64,000 nt of DNA from contig NZ_JABCQO010000002.1 in the NCBI RefSeq assembly GCF_015244675.1, positions 124,001 through 188,000 on the forward strand, written 5' to 3'. Made by a program: the position numbers and the translations under genes. Under the pieces are notes generated by a model. It was not told the DNA's origin. It did no database searches and saw only the letters and a program-made list of their open reading frames with translations. The first letter of the stretch is position 1, and every line of letters starts with the position of its first letter. This document shows, one piece after another, positions 1 through 7,624 of this stretch. The DNA is from Gluconobacter cerevisiae (GTDB taxonomy: Bacteria > Pseudomonadota > Alphaproteobacteria > Acetobacterales > Acetobacteraceae).

Positions 1-286
1 CAGCCGGGACGCCATCCTTCGTGTAGGACACGTAGAACATGCGGGCTGTCGGTTTGCCGTCAGAACCACGCAGGATGAGTGTTCCGGCATGGGCCGTGTA
101 GGCGATGCCGTTCAGATGATGCTGGGTGACGGAATCTGCCGGAAGAAGGGCGGGTTCGCCCGTGAAGGCATCGGTTGTCTTGCCAGCTTCGACCTTGGTG
201 TCGGGCTTGGGGGCATCGGCCGCCGCAGCCGTACAGACGGGGGTGAGGAGCGTTAAAGCGAGCAGGGCTGCGCGGCGGGTCATCAT
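1..286 (-). CDS. S10-type serine peptidase (carboxypeptidase-like), 5' end only
   Basis: Only the first 95 codons are in the window; the gene runs off the left edge. The protein starts MMTRRAALLALTLL and continues to a likely Ala-x-Ala cleavage site near residue 22, so it is probably exported. After a linker it shows ITYTA-like and RMFYVSYT segments (about residues 65-92), which resemble the N-terminus of proteobacterial S10 serine carboxypeptidases. The catalytic triad would lie outside the window. The start at 286 is one of two adjacent ATGs (286 and 283), with GGAG about 10 bases upstream. Family assignment is an inference from the N-terminal strand pattern only. Confidence 0.6.
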   Translation of the reverse strand, partial: MMTRRAALLALTLLTPVCTAAAADAPKPDTKVEAGKTTDAFTGEPALLPADSVTQHHLNGIAYTAHAGTLILRGSDGKPTARMFYVSYTKDGVPA

Positions 287-354
287 CTGACGGGCATCTC
301 CGGGGAAAAAAAGCAGAAGAGTCCGCCCTATCAGTCCTGAGGCGTAACGGCCAT

Positions 355-388
355 CGCTTCCGCATGAAGTTTTCGTCATGCGGAAGCG
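355..388. repeat. Perfect 13-bp hairpin between fumC and the S10 gene
   Basis: CGCTTCCGCATGA at 355-367 is the exact reverse complement of 376-388, with an 8-base loop. It lies just past the fumC stop (408) and 69 bases upstream of the S10 start. No clear U-tract follows on either strand, so it is either a weak fumC terminator or an RNA structure in the S10 leader. Confidence 0.5.
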
Positions 389-407
389 GTTTAACGCGGG
401 TGGTCGG

Positions 408-1811
408 TCAGGCTTTGGGGGGCGTGATGTTCGGACGCAGCATGAGGCGCGGATCGGCGACGCGGTCATACTCTTCGGATGTCATGAAACCGAGTTTCAG
501 CGCGGCTTCACGCGGGCTCAGATCCTTTTCCATGGCGTGATGCGCGACCTGTGCGGCGCGGTCGTAGCCGATCGCTGGCGAGAGGGCCGTGACGAGAACC
601 AGCGAACGCTCCAGATCCTGTTTCAGCTTTTCAGTATTGGCCTTCGTGCCTTCGACGAGGAAGCGGCGGAAGTTTTCCGAACCATCATGCAGAAGGGTGA
701 TGCCCTGCATGATGTTGTGGATCATGAGCGGCTTGTAGACATTCATGTCCAGCATGCCCGCAGCCCCGCCGAGACCGACCGCGACATCGTTGCTCATGAC
801 CTGAAGGGCGAGCATGGCCAGAGCCTCGGCCTGCGTCGGGTTGATCTTGCCCGGCATGATCGACGATCCTGGCTCGTTCTCCGGCAGATGCAGTTCGCCC
901 AGACCGGCGCGCGGGCCGCAGGCGAGCAGGCGGATGTCGTTGGCGATCTTAAACAGACTGCCTGCCGTCGTGCGTAGCGCACCCGACAGATGCACCAGCG
1001 CATCATGTGCGCCCTGAAGCGCGAACTTGTTTTCGCCAGCCGTGAAGCCGAGGCCGGTCAGGCGGGCGATTTCTGCGCAGGCGCGACGGTCGAAGCCTTC
1101 ATCCGTACTGACGCCGGTGCCGAGGGCCGTGCCGCCGAGGGCGAGGGGGAACAGACCGTCGCGGGCCTGTTCCAGACGGGCGATGTTGTCCGTCAGCATC
1201 CCGGCATAGCCGTGCCATTCCTGACCCAGCGTGATGGGAACGGCGTCCTGAAGATGCGTGCGGCCAACCTTAACCAGATCGCGCCATTCCTCTGCCTTGG
1301 CGGCCATGGCGTTACGCAGGCGCGTCAGGGTCGGGATCAGGCTGCGATGCGTGCCGAGGACGGCTGCGATATGCATGGCAGTCGGGAAGTTGCAGTTGGT
1401 GGACTGCGACATGTTGACGTGATCGTTCGGATGCAGCGGCGTCTTGCTGCCCAGCGGGTTGCCGGTGATCTGGCAGCCGCGGTTTGCGATCACTTCATTG
1501 ACGTTCATGTTGAACTGCGTGCCCGAACCGGTCATCCAGACATGGAGCGGAAACATCCGGTCATGCTCGCCTTTGATGATTTCGTCACAAACGGTCTGGA
1601 TCAGATCTGCCCGCTCCTGCGACAGGCGACCGCTGGCGGCATTGGCTGTCGCGCACGCACGCTTCATGATCGCATAGGCTTCGATCATTTCATGCGGCAT
1701 CAGTTCGCGGCCGATGCTGAAATATTTCAAGGAGCGCTGGGTCTGCGCCCCCCACAGCACATCGTCAGCGACGTCGATCGGGCCCATGCCATCGGTTTCG
1801 GTGCGGCTCAT
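408..1811 (-). CDS. fumC: Class II fumarate hydratase
   Basis: Interconverts fumarate and L-malate in the TCA cycle; class II enzymes are iron-independent cytosolic homotetramers. The 467-residue length is typical. Visible signatures are the substrate-site segment [13 protein letters not shown] (residues 94-106), the [11 protein letters not shown] segment near 135-145, and the superfamily signature [11 protein letters not shown] near residue 315-325, which carries the catalytic serine loop. The related aspartase and argininosuccinate lyase share this fold, but [10 protein letters not shown] and overall length fit fumarase. AGGAAAG lies 12 bases before the ATG. It stands alone, with a candidate promoter at 1859-1886. 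Gluconobacter is classically described as having an incomplete TCA cycle, so fumarase here may mainly serve amino acid and nucleotide metabolism. Confidence 0.95.
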   Translation of the reverse strand: MSRTETDGMGPIDVADDVLWGAQTQRSLKYFSIGRELMPHEMIEAYAIMKRACATANAASGRLSQERADLIQTVCDEIIKGEHDRMFPLHVWMTGSGTQFNMNVNEVIANRGCQITGNPLGSKTPLHPNDHVNMSQSTNCNFPTAMHIAAVLGTHRSLIPTLTRLRNAMAAKAEEWRDLVKVGRTHLQDAVPITLGQEWHGYAGMLTDNIARLEQARDGLFPLALGGTALGTGVSTDEGFDRRACAEIARLTGLGFTAGENKFALQGAHDALVHLSGALRTTAGSLFKIANDIRLLACGPRAGLGELHLPENEPGSSIMPGKINPTQAEALAMLALQVMSNDVAVGLGGAAGMLDMNVYKPLMIHNIMQGITLLHDGSENFRRFLVEGTKANTEKLKQDLERSLVLVTALSPAIGYDRAAQVAHHAMEKDLSPREAALKLGFMTSEEYDRVADPRLMLRPNITPPKA

Positions 1812-1858
1812 TGTCTGTTTTCGGCTTTCCTGTGGGTGGTCGGGCTCATTTCACAAGG

Positions 1859-1886
1859 AAATTATCGCACAATCGCCGCAGGACAA
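1859..1886 (-). promoter_or_regulatory. Candidate sigma70 promoter for fumC
   Basis: Reading leftward, TTGTCC (1886-1881) and TAATTT (1864-1859) are separated by 16 bases and end about 48 bases before the fumC ATG. Assigned by eye from consensus similarity only. Confidence 0.35.
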
Positions 1887-1936
1887 AGGAAGGCAACCAT
1901 AGAAAATCCGGATGCCGTCACAGCGAGGAAACGGCT

Positions 1937-2833
1937 TCAGGATTCCACGATCTGGGCAATCGGACGACGGCCATAGGTATTTGTTAGGATCACACCCGCC
2001 ATGACGACCGCCCCCCCGATCAGGGTGCGCAGGGACGGGACTTCACCGGTCAGGAAATAGGCCAGAACCATCGTCACGGGCGGCAGCAGATAAAGCAGCG
2101 CCGCACCGCGCGAGGCACCGAGATGCCCGATGACGAACCCCCAGGCGGCATAGCCGAACGCTGCCGGGAAAATGCCAAGCTCCAGCACGGCGGCCTGTCC
2201 CTGCCATGAGGCGTGAGAGAAGCTCGTGAGGCCCTGAGGCAGCCACGGGGTCAGGAAAATTGCACCCGAAATCAGGACATAGGCGATGGTGGGCAGGGCG
2301 CCGTAGCGGCGGATCAGGCCCTTCTGGAGGATCGTGTAAAACGCCGCGCAGACGGCGGCGCCAAACACCAGCGTGGCGCCGGAGCCAAAGGAAAGACCGC
2401 CGCTTTGTCCCTTGGCGATCATGGCGACGCCGCTGAAGCTCAGAAGCGATCCGGCCCAGCCCCAGCGGGACATGCGTTCGCCGAGGAACACCATGGCCAG
2501 AAGCCCCGCCATAAGCGGGGCCGCGCTGATGAGAAGGCTGGCCGCTCCGGACGAAACGGTCACTTCTCCGCAGTTGAACAGTATGTTGTAGAGCATGATG
2601 CCGATCATGCCGCAGGCGAGGATCTGTGGAATATCGGCGGTCAGAGGGCGTGCGGGACGTTTCCAGCAAATCCAGAAGGCCGCCATGATGGCTGCGACGG
2701 CATAGCGCAATGCTGCCAGCGGCACGGGTGCAAAATCATGCAGGGCAATCCGGACAACAGGATAGGCGCTGGCCCAGGACAGAATGGCCACGGCGACAAA
2801 AAACGGCAGGGTGCGTCCGGAAGATTGTGTCAT
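1937..2833 (-). CDS. DMT-superfamily (EamA/RhaT-type) permease
   Basis: A 298-residue, almost wholly hydrophobic protein with about ten transmembrane helices in two repeats of five, the EamA arrangement. The N-terminal repeat contains WASAYPVVRIAL (residues 20-31) and the second repeat ends in TGEVPSLRTLIGGAVVMAGVIL, a typical EamA helix-10 motif. Such proteins usually export amino acids, nucleobases or drugs; the substrate cannot be predicted here. It lies 78 bases downstream of the zinc-ribbon gene that ends the ccm operon and may be read through from it. Its start codon sits inside a perfect palindrome (2831-2854) and the AGGA is unusually close to the ATG. Confidence 0.85.
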   Translation of the reverse strand: MTQSSGRTLPFFVAVAILSWASAYPVVRIALHDFAPVPLAALRYAVAAIMAAFWICWKRPARPLTADIPQILACGMIGIMLYNILFNCGEVTVSSGAASLLISAAPLMAGLLAMVFLGERMSRWGWAGSLLSFSGVAMIAKGQSGGLSFGSGATLVFGAAVCAAFYTILQKGLIRRYGALPTIAYVLISGAIFLTPWLPQGLTSFSHASWQGQAAVLELGIFPAAFGYAAWGFVIGHLGASRGAALLYLLPPVTMVLAYFLTGEVPSLRTLIGGAVVMAGVILTNTYGRRPIAQIVES

Positions 2834-2854
2834 TCCTGTTTATTAGCAGGAATG
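2831..2854. repeat. Palindrome covering the start codon of the DMT permease
   Basis: CATTCCTG (2831-2838) and CAGGAATG (2847-2854) are perfect inverted repeats with an 8-base AT-rich spacer. On the mRNA the right arm contains the first start-proximal bases and the left arm the ATG with its AGGA. It could be an operator or an RNA hairpin that hides the start. Confidence 0.5.
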
Positions 2855-2911
2855 TTTCGGAAGCGGGAAGAGTCTCGAAGGCGGGATAAGCGCGTTGCTC
2901 ATCCCGGCATG

Positions 2912-3193
2912 TCATCGCAGCCAGCGGTCGCCGCTGAAACGGTTGTGGGAAAAGAGAAAACCGGCCACCAGCCCGATGGCAGCGAACATGATGGTCCACA
3001 ACGAGATCGGCAAAAGCAGGGTGGAAACCGCCGAGAGCAGGACCATTCCGGCAAACGCGCAGACTGCGGATTCGAGAAGGCGCGGGCCGTAATGACGCTC
3101 AGCACCGCAATGTGGGCATTTCTCCGATGTCGGGCGCATGGCGTTGCGACAGACGGGGCACAGCGCGATGGCGTTGGCTTCGGGTTTTCTCAC
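2912..3193 (-). CDS. Small zinc-ribbon membrane protein at the end of the ccm operon
   Basis: A 93-residue protein of unknown function. Residues 12-30 hold two CxxC pairs (CPVC and CPHC), a zinc-ribbon knuckle, followed by two hydrophobic segments (about 44-63 and 66-83) that look like membrane helices. The C-terminus is basic. Its ATG at 3193 overlaps the ccmI stop in an ATGA arrangement, so translation is probably coupled to ccmI and the protein may act with cytochrome c maturation. The zinc-binding role is inferred from the cysteine spacing; the link to cytochrome c biogenesis rests only on position. Confidence 0.7.
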   Translation of the reverse strand: MRKPEANAIALCPVCRNAMRPTSEKCPHCGAERHYGPRLLESAVCAFAGMVLLSAVSTLLLPISLWTIMFAAIGLVAGFLFSHNRFSGDRWLR

Positions 3194-3933
3194 TGACCGT
3201 TATTCTCCTGATGTTCGCCGACCGCGATACGCGCTTCCACGGCCATACGCCAGGGCGCATCGGCCGGTGCCGCGGCCAGGGCGCGGCGATAGAGGTCGAG
3301 GCTTTCGCCAGAAATATGGCTGCCGTTGCGACTTTCAAGCTCGGCAAGGCGAATGGCAAGCTCGGGCTCGAAATGGGCGCCGAGAGCGATCTTCCAGTCC
3401 CGGATCGCGTCATCCGTCAGGCCGGAGCTGGCTTCGACCTGCCCCAGCATGAAATGCCCGGTTGCATAGGTCGAGGATGTGGCGGGGATCGTGGCGACTT
3501 CAGTCTGAAGTTTATGGATCGTCTCCAGACCTTTCGCATCCGGTCCCGTCTGGCGCTGACTCAGCGGCTGGGGCGGGAGGGAAGGGTGTCCGTTGACGAT
3601 GTAGAGCGCAAACGCCAGCACCGGGATGCCAAGTCCGACCGCCAGAACAGGAAGAACCCGGCTGCGTTTTACCGGTTCAGCCGAAAGATCTTCGACGGCG
3701 GCTTCCTCGTCTGTGGCTAGCAGGCGGCGCTGAACTTCAAGGCGCGCGGCTTGATATTCCTCGCCATTAATGAGGGCAAGCGCGTGATCGCGCTCTAGAT
3801 CGCCAAGCTGTCCACGATACAGCGTGAGGGCGGAGTCGCGGGCATTCACCCGGCGGCGCAGGGTTCGCAGGCCCAGAAAGGCGGGGCACAGGGCCACCGC
3901 GGCGATAATCAGGATTCCCAACCAGAACAACAA
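3190..3933 (-). CDS. ccmI: Cytochrome c maturation protein CcmI (apocytochrome chaperone)
   Basis: CcmI binds the C-terminus of apocytochrome c and presents it to the CcmF/CcmH heme ligation complex. The 247-residue protein has an N-terminal membrane helix (residues 3-21), then a cytoplasmic charged region with RDSALTLYRGQLGDLERD, the usual CcmI pattern (about 30-50). A second helix lies near residue 85-105, followed by a periplasmic domain with TPR-like helices (about 130-230). It is the seventh gene of the ccm run, 2 bases after ccmH, and overlaps the zinc-ribbon gene by 4 bases. The periplasmic part is short compared with enterobacterial CcmH/CcmI fusions. Confidence 0.85.
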   Translation of the reverse strand: MLFWLGILIIAAVALCPAFLGLRTLRRRVNARDSALTLYRGQLGDLERDHALALINGEEYQAARLEVQRRLLATDEEAAVEDLSAEPVKRSRVLPVLAVGLGIPVLAFALYIVNGHPSLPPQPLSQRQTGPDAKGLETIHKLQTEVATIPATSSTYATGHFMLGQVEASSGLTDDAIRDWKIALGAHFEPELAIRLAELESRNGSHISGESLDLYRRALAAAPADAPWRMAVEARIAVGEHQENNGQ

Positions 3934-3935
3934 GA

Positions 3936-4406
3936 CTACTCCCGGCCCGAAAGGGCATCCAGACGCGCGCGCTCGTCATCTGTGAGCGGCGCAGGCGTGG
4001 CGACGACGCGGCGTCTGGCCGTTCGCCATGCAATGACAAGTCCGGCCACCAGCGCGAGTGCCGGCATCAGCCAGAGCAGGGCGGTGGACCATGAAAACTG
4101 TGGGGCCAGACGGATGAATTCGCCGTAGCGTTCGGTCATCCAGCCCATGATCTGCTGATCGCTTTTGCCTGCCGCGACCTGCTCGCGGACAACCTTGCGC
4201 AGATCGCGGGCGAGAGGAGCACTGCTGTCCTCAATGCTCTCGTTCTGACAGACCAGACAGCGCAGATGAGCACCGAGGGCTTCGGCCCGTTTTTCCTGCG
4301 CTGGGTTGGGCAGCATTTCGGCAGGATCGTCCACGGCAAGGGCTACGCCGCCGCCGATCAGGCCAACCGCGAGCAGCAAGGCCGGAAAGCGTCTGGAAGC
4401 CTTCAT
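3936..4406 (-). CDS. ccmH: Cytochrome c maturation thioredoxin-like protein CcmH
   Basis: CcmH reduces the apocytochrome CxxCH cysteines for heme attachment. This 156-residue protein has a signal-like N-terminus (residues 7-24), then the invariant LRCLVCQ motif with Cys50 and Cys53. The three-helix domain continues through ESIEDSSAPLARDLR and YGEFI, and a C-terminal membrane anchor spans about 108-128. Size and architecture match the short alphaproteobacterial CcmH (CcmL). It overlaps ccmG by 4 bases and is followed after 2 bases by ccmI. Confidence 0.93.
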   Translation of the reverse strand: MKASRRFPALLLAVGLIGGGVALAVDDPAEMLPNPAQEKRAEALGAHLRCLVCQNESIEDSSAPLARDLRKVVREQVAAGKSDQQIMGWMTERYGEFIRLAPQFSWSTALLWLMPALALVAGLVIAWRTARRRVVATPAPLTDDERARLDALSGRE

Positions 4407-4957
4407 AGTCCGGCCAGCCTCGGGCGGATTTCCGCCTCGTAGATCTGCGGGTCGAGGGCTGCGCTGCCATGCCAGATGATGCGGCCGCCGGGTGCGACCA
4501 GAAAGCTCTCGGGCACGCCGGTCACGCCCCAGTCGATCGCCACGCGGCCATGCCGGTCGGAGGCGACGCGGGCGTAAGGGGAGCCGTCGCGCTGGATGAA
4601 GGCGCTGGCGTTTTCGGGCTTGTCCTCATAGGCGATGCCCCAGATCGGCATATTACGCGAGATGGCGCGCAGGCCGGGCATTTCCGCCACGCAGGGAATG
4701 CACCATGAGGCGAAGAAATTGACCAGAACCGGGCGGTGCTGGGCTTTAAGTTCCGCATCGGTGAAACCGTCGCCAAGACCGGGGAGGCCGGGCATGGCGA
4801 AGCTCGGGATGGGTTTGCCGACATTGGGGTTCTTGATCGCGCGGGGGTCGAAGGCGCCGCTGCGCATGTCGCTCAGCATCCGCCAGAACCCGACGCCGAG
4901 GACGCCTGCGCCGATAATGGGCACGGCCGTGAGGAGGCCGCGTCGTGTTACGCTCAT
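4403..4957 (-). CDS. ccmG: Thiol:disulfide interchange protein CcmG/DsbE
   Basis: A membrane-anchored periplasmic thioredoxin that keeps apocytochrome cysteines reduced. The 184-residue protein has an N-terminal anchor (about 6-27), then a thioredoxin fold with the active site WCIPC (Cys86 and Cys89) after the FFAS segment. A GVTGVPESFLV segment carries the cis-proline (about 145-155), as usual in CcmG. The N-terminus begins MSVTRRGLL, which resembles a twin-arginine motif, but without a clear cleavage site it is read as a signal anchor. Overlaps ccmH by 4 bases; ccmF lies 12 bases upstream. Confidence 0.93.
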   Translation of the reverse strand: MSVTRRGLLTAVPIIGAGVLGVGFWRMLSDMRSGAFDPRAIKNPNVGKPIPSFAMPGLPGLGDGFTDAELKAQHRPVLVNFFASWCIPCVAEMPGLRAISRNMPIWGIAYEDKPENASAFIQRDGSPYARVASDRHGRVAIDWGVTGVPESFLVAPGGRIIWHGSAALDPQIYEAEIRPRLAGL

Positions 4958-4969
4958 GTCCGTCTCTCC

Positions 4970-6949
4970 TCAGGCACGGGCCATGTTGCGGGCAGCGGCA
5001 CGCTTGGGTGCGCCGATCCGCATCCGGCGGTCAGACAGCGAGAATGCCCCGCCGATCGCCATGACCAGCCCGCCGAGCCACATCCAAGGGGCGAGCGGAT
5101 TGCGGTGCAGACGCAGGACATAGGTCGCGTCCTTGCCCGTACCGTGCCGGTCGCCCACCACGCCGTATAGATCCGTGATGAAATTGGTGTGGATGGCGAC
5201 TTCGGTCGTGGTCTGGCTCTGCGTCGTGAAGTCGCGTTTTTCAGGGTGCAGGATGGTCACGAGCTTGCCGTTGTGACGGATGGCGATGTCGGCCTGCATG
5301 GCCTTGTAGTTCGGGCCGATATAGTCGTGGACGTCCAGAAGGGTCCAGTCGTCTCCGGCCAGAGAGCGCGTTTCGCCGATATGCACTTCAACGATGGCGT
5401 GCTTGGCTTGGGACATGCCGCAGAGCCCGAGAATGGTGATGCCTGCGCCGATATGGGCGAGTGCCGCACCCCAGCTTGAACGCGGCAGGTTCTTCATGCG
5501 CTCCCATACGCCCTGCGCGGACGTATGGCCGATGCCGATCCGGCGCAGCACGTCGGAGACGGACGCTGCGATGACCCAGATGGCCAGCGCGCCGCAGGCG
5601 ATGGGCAGGATGCCGGAAAGCTTCCAGAAGCACAGGGCCAGCCCGATCGCTGCAATGCCAGCCGCGACATAAAGATGCGAGAACGTCCGGGCGAGTTGCG
5701 CGCGCTTCCACGGCAGGGCCGTGCCGACGCCCATCGCCAGAAGAAGCGGCAGGGTCAGCGGGATCGTGGCGGCATCGAAGAATGGCTTGCCGACGGAAAT
5801 GGTACGCCCGGCCAAAAGCTGCATGAAGGGCGGGTACATCGTGCCTGTGACGACAACAGCGCAGATCGAGCAGAGCAGGATGTTGTTCAGGACCAGCGAG
5901 CCTTCACGCGAAACCGGAGAAAACAGGCCGGTCGAGGTGAGGGAGGGCGCGCGCCATGCGAACAGAGCGAGCGAGCCGCCGATGACGATGGCGAGCAGGG
6001 CGAGGATGAACACGCCGCGGGCGGGGTCGTTGGCGAAGGCGTGGACCGAGTTCAGGATGCCCGAGCGAACGAGGAACGTGCCCGACAGGGAGAACGAGAA
6101 CGTCGCGATGGCCAGCAGGACCGTCCAGATTTTCAGGCCTTCGCGCTTTTCCACGACGATGGCGGAATGCACGAGGGCCGTACCCGTCAGCCAGGGAATG
6201 AGGGAGGCGTTTTCCACCGGGTCCCAGAACCAGTAGCCGCCCCAGCCCAGCACATAATAGGACCACCACGAACCCAGCGCGATGCCGCAGGTCAGGAAGC
6301 ACCAGGCCGCCACGGCCCAGGGACGGACCCAGCGACCCCATGCGGCATCAACGCGGCCCTCAATCAGGGCGGCGACCGCGAAGGCGAAGGGAACGGCGAA
6401 ACCGACATAACCGGTGTAGAGAATGGGCGGATGGAAGGCGAGGCCGGGGTCCTGAAGGAGCGGGTTCATGCCCTGACCGTCCATTGGCGCGGGGAAAACA
6501 CGCTCGAACGGATCGGACGTCAGGAGGCAGAACATCTGGAATCCAGCGGAAACGCCGCCGAGAATGGCCAGAACGCGCCCGCGCAGGATGTCCGGCAGGT
6601 TGCGGCCGAACAGGGACACCGCACCGCCGCAGACGGCGAGGATCAGCGTCCAGAGCAGGACGGAGCCTTCGTGGTTTCCCCAGACGCCCGTAATCTTATA
6701 AAGCAGCGGCTTGGAAACGGCGGAGTTCGCCGCGACGTTCTGGACCGAGAAATCGTCGCTGACGGCGCACATCACGAGGCAGAGGAACGAATAGCCCAGC
6801 GCAAGCAACTGTGAGACCGCGAGATAGGGCGCAAGCCCCACGAGGCGCGCGTCGCGGCGGTTGGCGCCCCAGAGTGGGACGGCGAACTGCACGAGGGCGA
6901 GTACGCAGGCGAGGGCCAGGGCGAAATGGCCCTGTTCTGGTCCGAACAT
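4970..6949 (-). CDS. ccmF: Heme lyase subunit CcmF
   Basis: CcmF takes heme from holo-CcmE and ligates it to apocytochrome c in the periplasm. It is 659 residues long, close to the usual 640-670, and predicted to be highly hydrophobic with about 14-15 helices. The tryptophan-rich heme motif WGGYWFWDPVEN lies near residue 240, followed by ASLIPWL, as in all CcmF. Conserved histidines such as GNHEGS (near residue 93) are present. The C-terminal large periplasmic loop and last helix (about 625-645) are intact. It is 7 bases downstream of ccmE and 12 bases upstream of ccmG. Confidence 0.96.
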   Translation of the reverse strand: MFGPEQGHFALALACVLALVQFAVPLWGANRRDARLVGLAPYLAVSQLLALGYSFLCLVMCAVSDDFSVQNVAANSAVSKPLLYKITGVWGNHEGSVLLWTLILAVCGGAVSLFGRNLPDILRGRVLAILGGVSAGFQMFCLLTSDPFERVFPAPMDGQGMNPLLQDPGLAFHPPILYTGYVGFAVPFAFAVAALIEGRVDAAWGRWVRPWAVAAWCFLTCGIALGSWWSYYVLGWGGYWFWDPVENASLIPWLTGTALVHSAIVVEKREGLKIWTVLLAIATFSFSLSGTFLVRSGILNSVHAFANDPARGVFILALLAIVIGGSLALFAWRAPSLTSTGLFSPVSREGSLVLNNILLCSICAVVVTGTMYPPFMQLLAGRTISVGKPFFDAATIPLTLPLLLAMGVGTALPWKRAQLARTFSHLYVAAGIAAIGLALCFWKLSGILPIACGALAIWVIAASVSDVLRRIGIGHTSAQGVWERMKNLPRSSWGAALAHIGAGITILGLCGMSQAKHAIVEVHIGETRSLAGDDWTLLDVHDYIGPNYKAMQADIAIRHNGKLVTILHPEKRDFTTQSQTTTEVAIHTNFITDLYGVVGDRHGTGKDATYVLRLHRNPLAPWMWLGGLVMAIGGAFSLSDRRMRIGAPKRAAARNMARA

Positions 6950-6956
6950 CAGGCGA

Positions 6957-7460
6957 TCAGCCCCCTGCTTTCTTTGCGGTCATGGTGTCCCAGCTTGAGG
7001 CGTCCGGCGCTTTGCCGAAGCGCGGGTCCCATTTGCCGGTGCGTTTGAGTTCGTCCGCGACTTCCTTGGGCATGTAGGTTTCGTCATGCTTGGCGAGGAC
7101 TTCGCTGGCCGTGAAGCCGCCGTCCTTCTGCACGGTGCCGAGGGCGACGACGCTCTGTCCTTCGCGGAAGAGGTCGGGAAGGATACCGGTGTAATGGACC
7201 TCGACCGCGGCCTGTCCGTCCGTCACCTGAAAGGCGTTCACGGGGGTGCCGTTTTCGTTGATGCGATGCAGGCTGCCGGCCATGACCATGCCGCCGAGGC
7301 GGATGGTGCGATCGGGTGAGGGCGGACTGGCTTTCACCTGCGACGGTGCCATGAAGAACACGATGTTGGACGAGAAAGCGCGCAGGGTCAGGGCGGCGGC
7401 GGAGCCGACACAGGCCAGACAGGCAATGACGATCCAGAGACGACGGGTCTTGCGGGTCAT
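6957..7460 (-). CDS. ccmE: Periplasmic heme chaperone CcmE
   Basis: CcmE receives heme from CcmC through a covalent histidine bond and passes it to CcmF. The 167-residue protein has an N-terminal membrane anchor (residues 8-28) and an OB-fold domain. It keeps the HDETYMP motif (125-131), with the heme-binding His125 and Tyr129. The disordered tail is ordinary. Its ATG overlaps the ccmD stop in an ATGA arrangement. Confidence 0.96.
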   Translation of the reverse strand: MTRKTRRLWIVIACLACVGSAAALTLRAFSSNIVFFMAPSQVKASPPSPDRTIRLGGMVMAGSLHRINENGTPVNAFQVTDGQAAVEVHYTGILPDLFREGQSVVALGTVQKDGGFTASEVLAKHDETYMPKEVADELKRTGKWDPRFGKAPDASSWDTMTAKKAGG

Positions 7461-7624
7461 GATGCTGACCTTTCACGGCGGCGGGCATGGCCTTCGACGG
7501 CAGCCAGACGGGCCTTGGATTTCCGCAGGCGCAGGGCGGCACCGACGCCGAGGACAAGGGAGCATCCCAGCGTCAGGGCATAGGAGGCCGCGATATACGG
7601 CCAGTGGTTCGGGAGATGCATCAT
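7457..7624 (-). CDS. ccmD: Small heme exporter accessory protein CcmD
   Basis: A 55-residue protein, too small for many gene callers. It starts MMHLPNHWPYIAASYALTL, giving a single membrane helix (about 10-31), then a basic cytoplasmic tail rich in Arg and Lys. This is the CcmD pattern. CcmD helps release holo-CcmE from CcmC. Its start overlaps the ccmC stop by 4 bases and its stop overlaps the ccmE start by 4 bases, so its identity is strongly supported by position. A second in-frame ATG at 7621 could also serve as start. Confidence 0.88.
   Translation of the reverse strand: MMHLPNHWPYIAASYALTLGCSLVLGVGAALRLRKSKARLAAVEGHARRRERSAS

Noticed and set aside
5525-6814. A 429-codon open frame antisense to ccmF
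   Set aside because: Shadow of the hydrophobic ccmF codons; charged low-complexity translation.
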